IMG/VR virus record: IMGVR_UViG_3300020430_000054
Coordinates: 1 to 33,831 of that record
DNA length: 33,831 bases
DNA from: a virus
Strand: one strand, 5' to 3'
Part shown: piece after piece, positions 30,916-33,831 of the stretch
Layout: each line of letters starts with the position of its first letter
Numbering within the stretch: position 1 is the stretch's first letter
The notes under the pieces: generated by a model
What the model was told of the DNA's origin: nothing
Seen by the model: the letters and a program-made list of their open reading frames with translations, nothing else
Databases searched by the model: none
Position numbers and translations under genes: made by a program

Positions 30916-33831
30916 TCGTCTTCTCTCCTATTTAAAAATGTTCTAGCAGTTCTGCCATCAAACCGATGCTCTTTGTCTCCAAAAGAGACAGATGACTTCA
31001 GATTAACTAGTTCAACTAAAGAAAAATAATCATACGGCCAATTAAAACCATATCTAAATATATCGTTTTCAACACTAATGATTTTTTCAGGATGACCATC
31101 AGGCAGTTTGTCCAGTTCTTTCTTTCGAAAATAGTTTGATTCTGCTTTTTGTTTGACCTTAAAAACCATCCACTGCAAATCTTCATGAAAACCGCCAGTC
31201 CAATTTCTAACACCATACCGATCATCCTCGCCCGGAAGAGGGTACATATCAGGAATTGGATTAAGTAAATCATCCGTATCATACAAATCATGCTCAACAA
31301 CCCTAGAACTTAAAATCTGTCTTGATCCATTTGTTGAACCAAAATCGTTTAATCCAAAGTCTGGGGTGACGTTTTGCCAAATCCTAGCAATATCTTCCTT
31401 GTTCAAAGATACTGAAAAATCAAATATGTACATTGCAAATGGTTTTATGTATTTTCCATTAGGGTTGTTATACTTTAAAAAGTTAAATTGCGGCGGAATA
31501 TTGTAGTGCATCATAGATCGAACCATCTTCTGAATCGAAGGACGAACCAAGGGTACACTACTTTGGTCGTCAAGTATTCTTCTTGTAATATCTAGACCCG
31601 GTATGCCGCCACCGCCGGCAAGACCAGGAGGATTATCAATACGATTTGCAAACTCTTCGAACTGCCTCCTCTCCTCTTCTGTCTTTAATTTATAATCAGA
31701 GTACCCAAGATTTCTAACCGCCTGATATACCTCATGATGCGGTAAATTGTAAAACCTTCTAACGTTATTCCTAGTACGGAAAGGAATCGCGACCACACCC
31801 TCCCTAACGGTTCTGGATTCTGGAAGTTCTCCTACAACGTTCTGTTCGTCCTCAATTTGCATTCCCAATAACCTACTGAGGTCGCCGACATTTGTTGTTG
31901 CTCGCGGAGTAATAATTCTAACGTTTGGTCTTTTTGCATCCGCACCAAAGGAACCCGTCTGGTGCCATATTCCCTTTATTCTTGGAAGGTGCTGTAAAGT
32001 TTCGCTGGTTCTGGGTTGGTCAGCGTCAACTTCGGAGAAGTCAAAAGTTGGACACTCGAACTTAGTTTGAATAACCAGTGACTTCTCTCCCTCAATCGGA
32101 TCCCCAGCTGGAGTGTATCTTTGCACCAGGTTTTCTTCTTGCCCCAACGATAACCCGTTAAAACTTTCAGTAATATGCATTGCAAACCTTCTATTGTACG
32201 AGGACACAACCGTGTCTGCCGCAGGTCTTTCATTGCTGGCAAAACCGCTGCCACCCCTCGTTGAAATAGATCCTGTTGAATTGATGCTTCTAAAATATTC
32301 TACTGTTGTATCTTCCAGTATTTGAGGCACCGTTGTATACACAATATTTGAATCCGGAGTAAACGTATATACTGCTCGGGAGAATCCGTCGTAATGAGAT
32401 GGCAAATATGGTGCGAACCCATATCCATGAGACTGCAAAGACCTAGAAAAGTGTGTACCGTCAATATGCTGTCTTCTGTGTATGCCAGCATCAACCGGTG
32501 GACCGAAGGCGGCCGGGTTGTTGTAAAGTGGATTATCTTTGTTTCTTGCCGGATTTCGTCCAGAGTTTAGTTCGATAGTCATCCTGTATTGTTGTATGTT
32601 AGGATCAACAGGGAGTCCAGGTCTACTCTTAGACCTGATCGTTACACCCTTTCTATTTGCAATAAAAAAGTTTAAGCATTCTGCATAAAAATTATTTGCT
32701 GCAAATGTGTATAGTGCCGACCTTCTTCGTGCACTAGCTAAATCAAATTGACTCATCACTGATGCCGAATTCATAGCAACACCAAAATGAAAGTTCTCAT
32801 CTGTCTTATAATCAACGTTTGTGTCTTTATCAGTCCACTCGTAAACCTGCTGATTGTGAGAATTCTGCTGGACATATCTTCGCTTGTTTGTCATTGCGCC
32901 ATGCAAGCTTGCACTGTAATGTGGTTCGTTATCATAATAAAGAGCAAATGGGGAATCACCGTCGTCCTTACTTTCAGGTGTAAATGCAGCAGGAAATATT
33001 ATTGCCTCAAAAGGAATTCTGTTCACTTTGCGCACACCCGTATTCTTTTGATAATCGTTTATCCAACCTTGTGAGTAAACCTCCTCTGCTCCGACAGCGG
33101 ACGATCCAGTAAAGTGATACGTACCATAACTTGCAGATCCAATTCTTGGCACCGAACTATCTTCAGTAAAATTACGATTTGTGCCAACAATAAATGATGG
33201 AATCTTAACAGACCCTGTGCAAACCATATATGACCCTGTTAAGTTTGGATTGTTCTCAATAAGCAGTTTTTCAGTATACGCTCTTGAATTTTCAAACCAA
33301 TAATCACTTCCTATATTTGCATACCAAGTTTTAAAAGGTGCATCCGGATTATCAGCAATCGATGCAGATGGAAAACTATAGACATATGTATACTGAGCGG
33401 GGTTTGATAAGTCTGCTATTCCGTTCCACCGCTGTCTGTATCTAGGTGAAAACTTAAGGTCACGTGCGACAGATCCTGTCCAATTTGTAAATCCATATAA
33501 AGTTGCCGACATGTGATTGTATTTTGAAGGCATACTATGTATGTCATATTGCAATACGCTTCCAGTTGTGTCACCTGGAATTTTACCACTAAATAAATTT
33601 TGTGCATGGTTAAACACATGCAAACCATTCGTACGCCCTGCAGGAACATACCCAGTATCGTTTCCTGGTCTGTACCATGCAATTAGATTTTTATGATATT
33701 GTTTCTCTAAACAGGTGTACGGGTGTCTTGCACCAAGCGTATTTCCTACCGTATTGAAAACAGTTAAATTATCAACGTCTTCGAGAGATGGATCGTTTGT
33801 AAAAGATGCGAAATCTGGTGTTCCATTGACA
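30912..33831 (-). CDS. Giant virion protein, 5' end cut by window edge
   Basis: The frame is open from the stop at 30912 to the right edge, at least 972 residues. A TTG at 33621-33623 could be taken as a start, but 69 further in-frame codons upstream contain no stop and read like protein (SLEDVDNLTVFNTVGNTLG and ARHPYTCLEKQYHKN), so the true start lies outside the window. It is rich in Tyr, Asn, Ser and Arg with many beta turns. Visible segments are NLIAWYRPGNDTG, a Gly-rich linker (PGLAGGGGIPG), and a C-terminal block (FNFLKYNNPNGKYIKPF; DIARIWQNVTPDFG). No enzyme motif seen. Likely a tail or baseplate protein. Confidence 0.8.
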   Translation of the reverse strand, partial: VNGTPDFASFTNDPSLEDVDNLTVFNTVGNTLGARHPYTCLEKQYHKNLIAWYRPGNDTGYVPAGRTNGLHVFNHAQNLFSGKIPGDTTGSVLQYDIHSMPSKYNHMSATLYGFTNWTGSVARDLKFSPRYRQRWNGIADLSNPAQYTYVYSFPSASIADNPDAPFKTWYANIGSDYWFENSRAYTEKLLIENNPNLTGSYMVCTGSVKIPSFIVGTNRNFTEDSSVPRIGSASYGTYHFTGSSAVGAEEVYSQGWINDYQKNTGVRKVNRIPFEAIIFPAAFTPESKDDGDSPFALYYDNEPHYSASLHGAMTNKRRYVQQNSHNQQVYEWTDKDTNVDYKTDENFHFGVAMNSASVMSQFDLASARRRSALYTFAANNFYAECLNFFIANRKGVTIRSKSRPGLPVDPNIQQYRMTIELNSGRNPARNKDNPLYNNPAAFGPPVDAGIHRRQHIDGTHFSRSLQSHGYGFAPYLPSHYDGFSRAVYTFTPDSNIVYTTVPQILEDTTVEYFRSINSTGSISTRGGSGFASNERPAADTVVSSYNRRFAMHITESFNGLSLGQEENLVQRYTPAGDPIEGEKSLVIQTKFECPTFDFSEVDADQPRTSETLQHLPRIKGIWHQTGSFGADAKRPNVRIITPRATTNVGDLSRLLGMQIEDEQNVVGELPESRTVREGVVAIPFRTRNNVRRFYNLPHHEVYQAVRNLGYSDYKLKTEEERRQFEEFANRIDNPPGLAGGGGIPGLDITRRILDDQSSVPLVRPSIQKMVRSMMHYNIPPQFNFLKYNNPNGKYIKPFAMYIFDFSVSLNKEDIARIWQNVTPDFGLNDFGSTNGSRQILSSRVVEHDLYDTDDLLNPIPDMYPLPGEDDRYGVRNWTGGFHEDLQWMVFKVKQKAESNYFRKKELDKLPDGHPEKIISVENDIFRYGFNWPYDYFSLVELVNLKSSVSFGDKEHRFDGRTARTFLNRREDD

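Noticed and set aside
32787-33074. 95-codon plus-strand hydrophobic frame
   Set aside because: Opposite a strongly supported giant gene, no ribosome site, and no plus-strand neighbours anywhere in the window.
1-33831. tRNA genes, CRISPR arrays, insertion sequences, integrase or attachment sites
   Set aside because: Reading by eye showed no cloverleaf, regular direct repeats, transposase or integrase motifs. A tRNA scan would be the firm test.

Overview
The window is a 33.8 kb piece of a tailed-phage genome of T4-like (myovirus-type) head ancestry. Every gene I can support lies on the minus strand, so transcription runs from the right end to the left end. The head and packaging genes match T4 gp23 (major capsid), gp21 (prohead protease), gp20 (portal) and gp17 (large terminase) by family motifs. 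Starts use strong AGGAG-type Shine-Dalgarno (SD) sites, coding DNA is rather AT-rich, and there are lipoprotein and spanin-like proteins. Together these suggest a Gram-negative host with ordinary SD-dependent translation. A marine origin is my recollection of similar gene sets in uncultured marine phages, not something the sequence proves. No tRNA, integrase, insertion sequence or CRISPR array was seen.

Layout in transcription order (right to left). 33831-19367: seven large or medium virion proteins of unknown exact role, the first cut by the window edge. They include two pairs of paralogues and three proteins of more than 950 residues. 19367-13953: a J-domain protein, a RuvC-like nuclease, a DnaG-type primase, a small protein, and a natural single-chain fusion of Mre11/SbcD with Rad50/SbcC. 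13939-11746: a group of small membrane or exported proteins (holin-like, inner-membrane coiled-coil, signal peptide plus C-terminal anchor, six-cysteine lipoprotein) mixed with a zinc-ribbon protein and a conserved unknown. 11749-427: terminase, portal, three unknowns, prohead protease, a core-like protein, a ribosomal protein bS21 homologue, a small beta-rich protein, a newly noticed 54-residue GTG-start gene, an acidic coiled-coil scaffold, the major capsid protein, and a surface/decoration-like protein. The series ends with a Lys/Pro/Ala-rich peptide, a strong terminator and an extended -10 promoter for a gene leaving the left edge.

Genes are very tightly packed. Many neighbours share ATGA, TAATG, TGATG or TTGA stop-start overlaps, so translational coupling is the main visible organisation. 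The few real gaps stand out because they carry structure. The leader of the decoration-like gene (1240-1388) has two hairpins with complementary loops, a 14-bp palindrome and an anti-SD that can mask the SD. The scaffold leader has a 16-bp-stem hairpin around a tiny hydrophobic reading frame. The protease leader is GC-rich with competing hairpins and two tiny reading frames. These leaders, plus the phage-encoded bS21 in the same operon, are the parts most worth testing as an undescribed translational control layer for head assembly.
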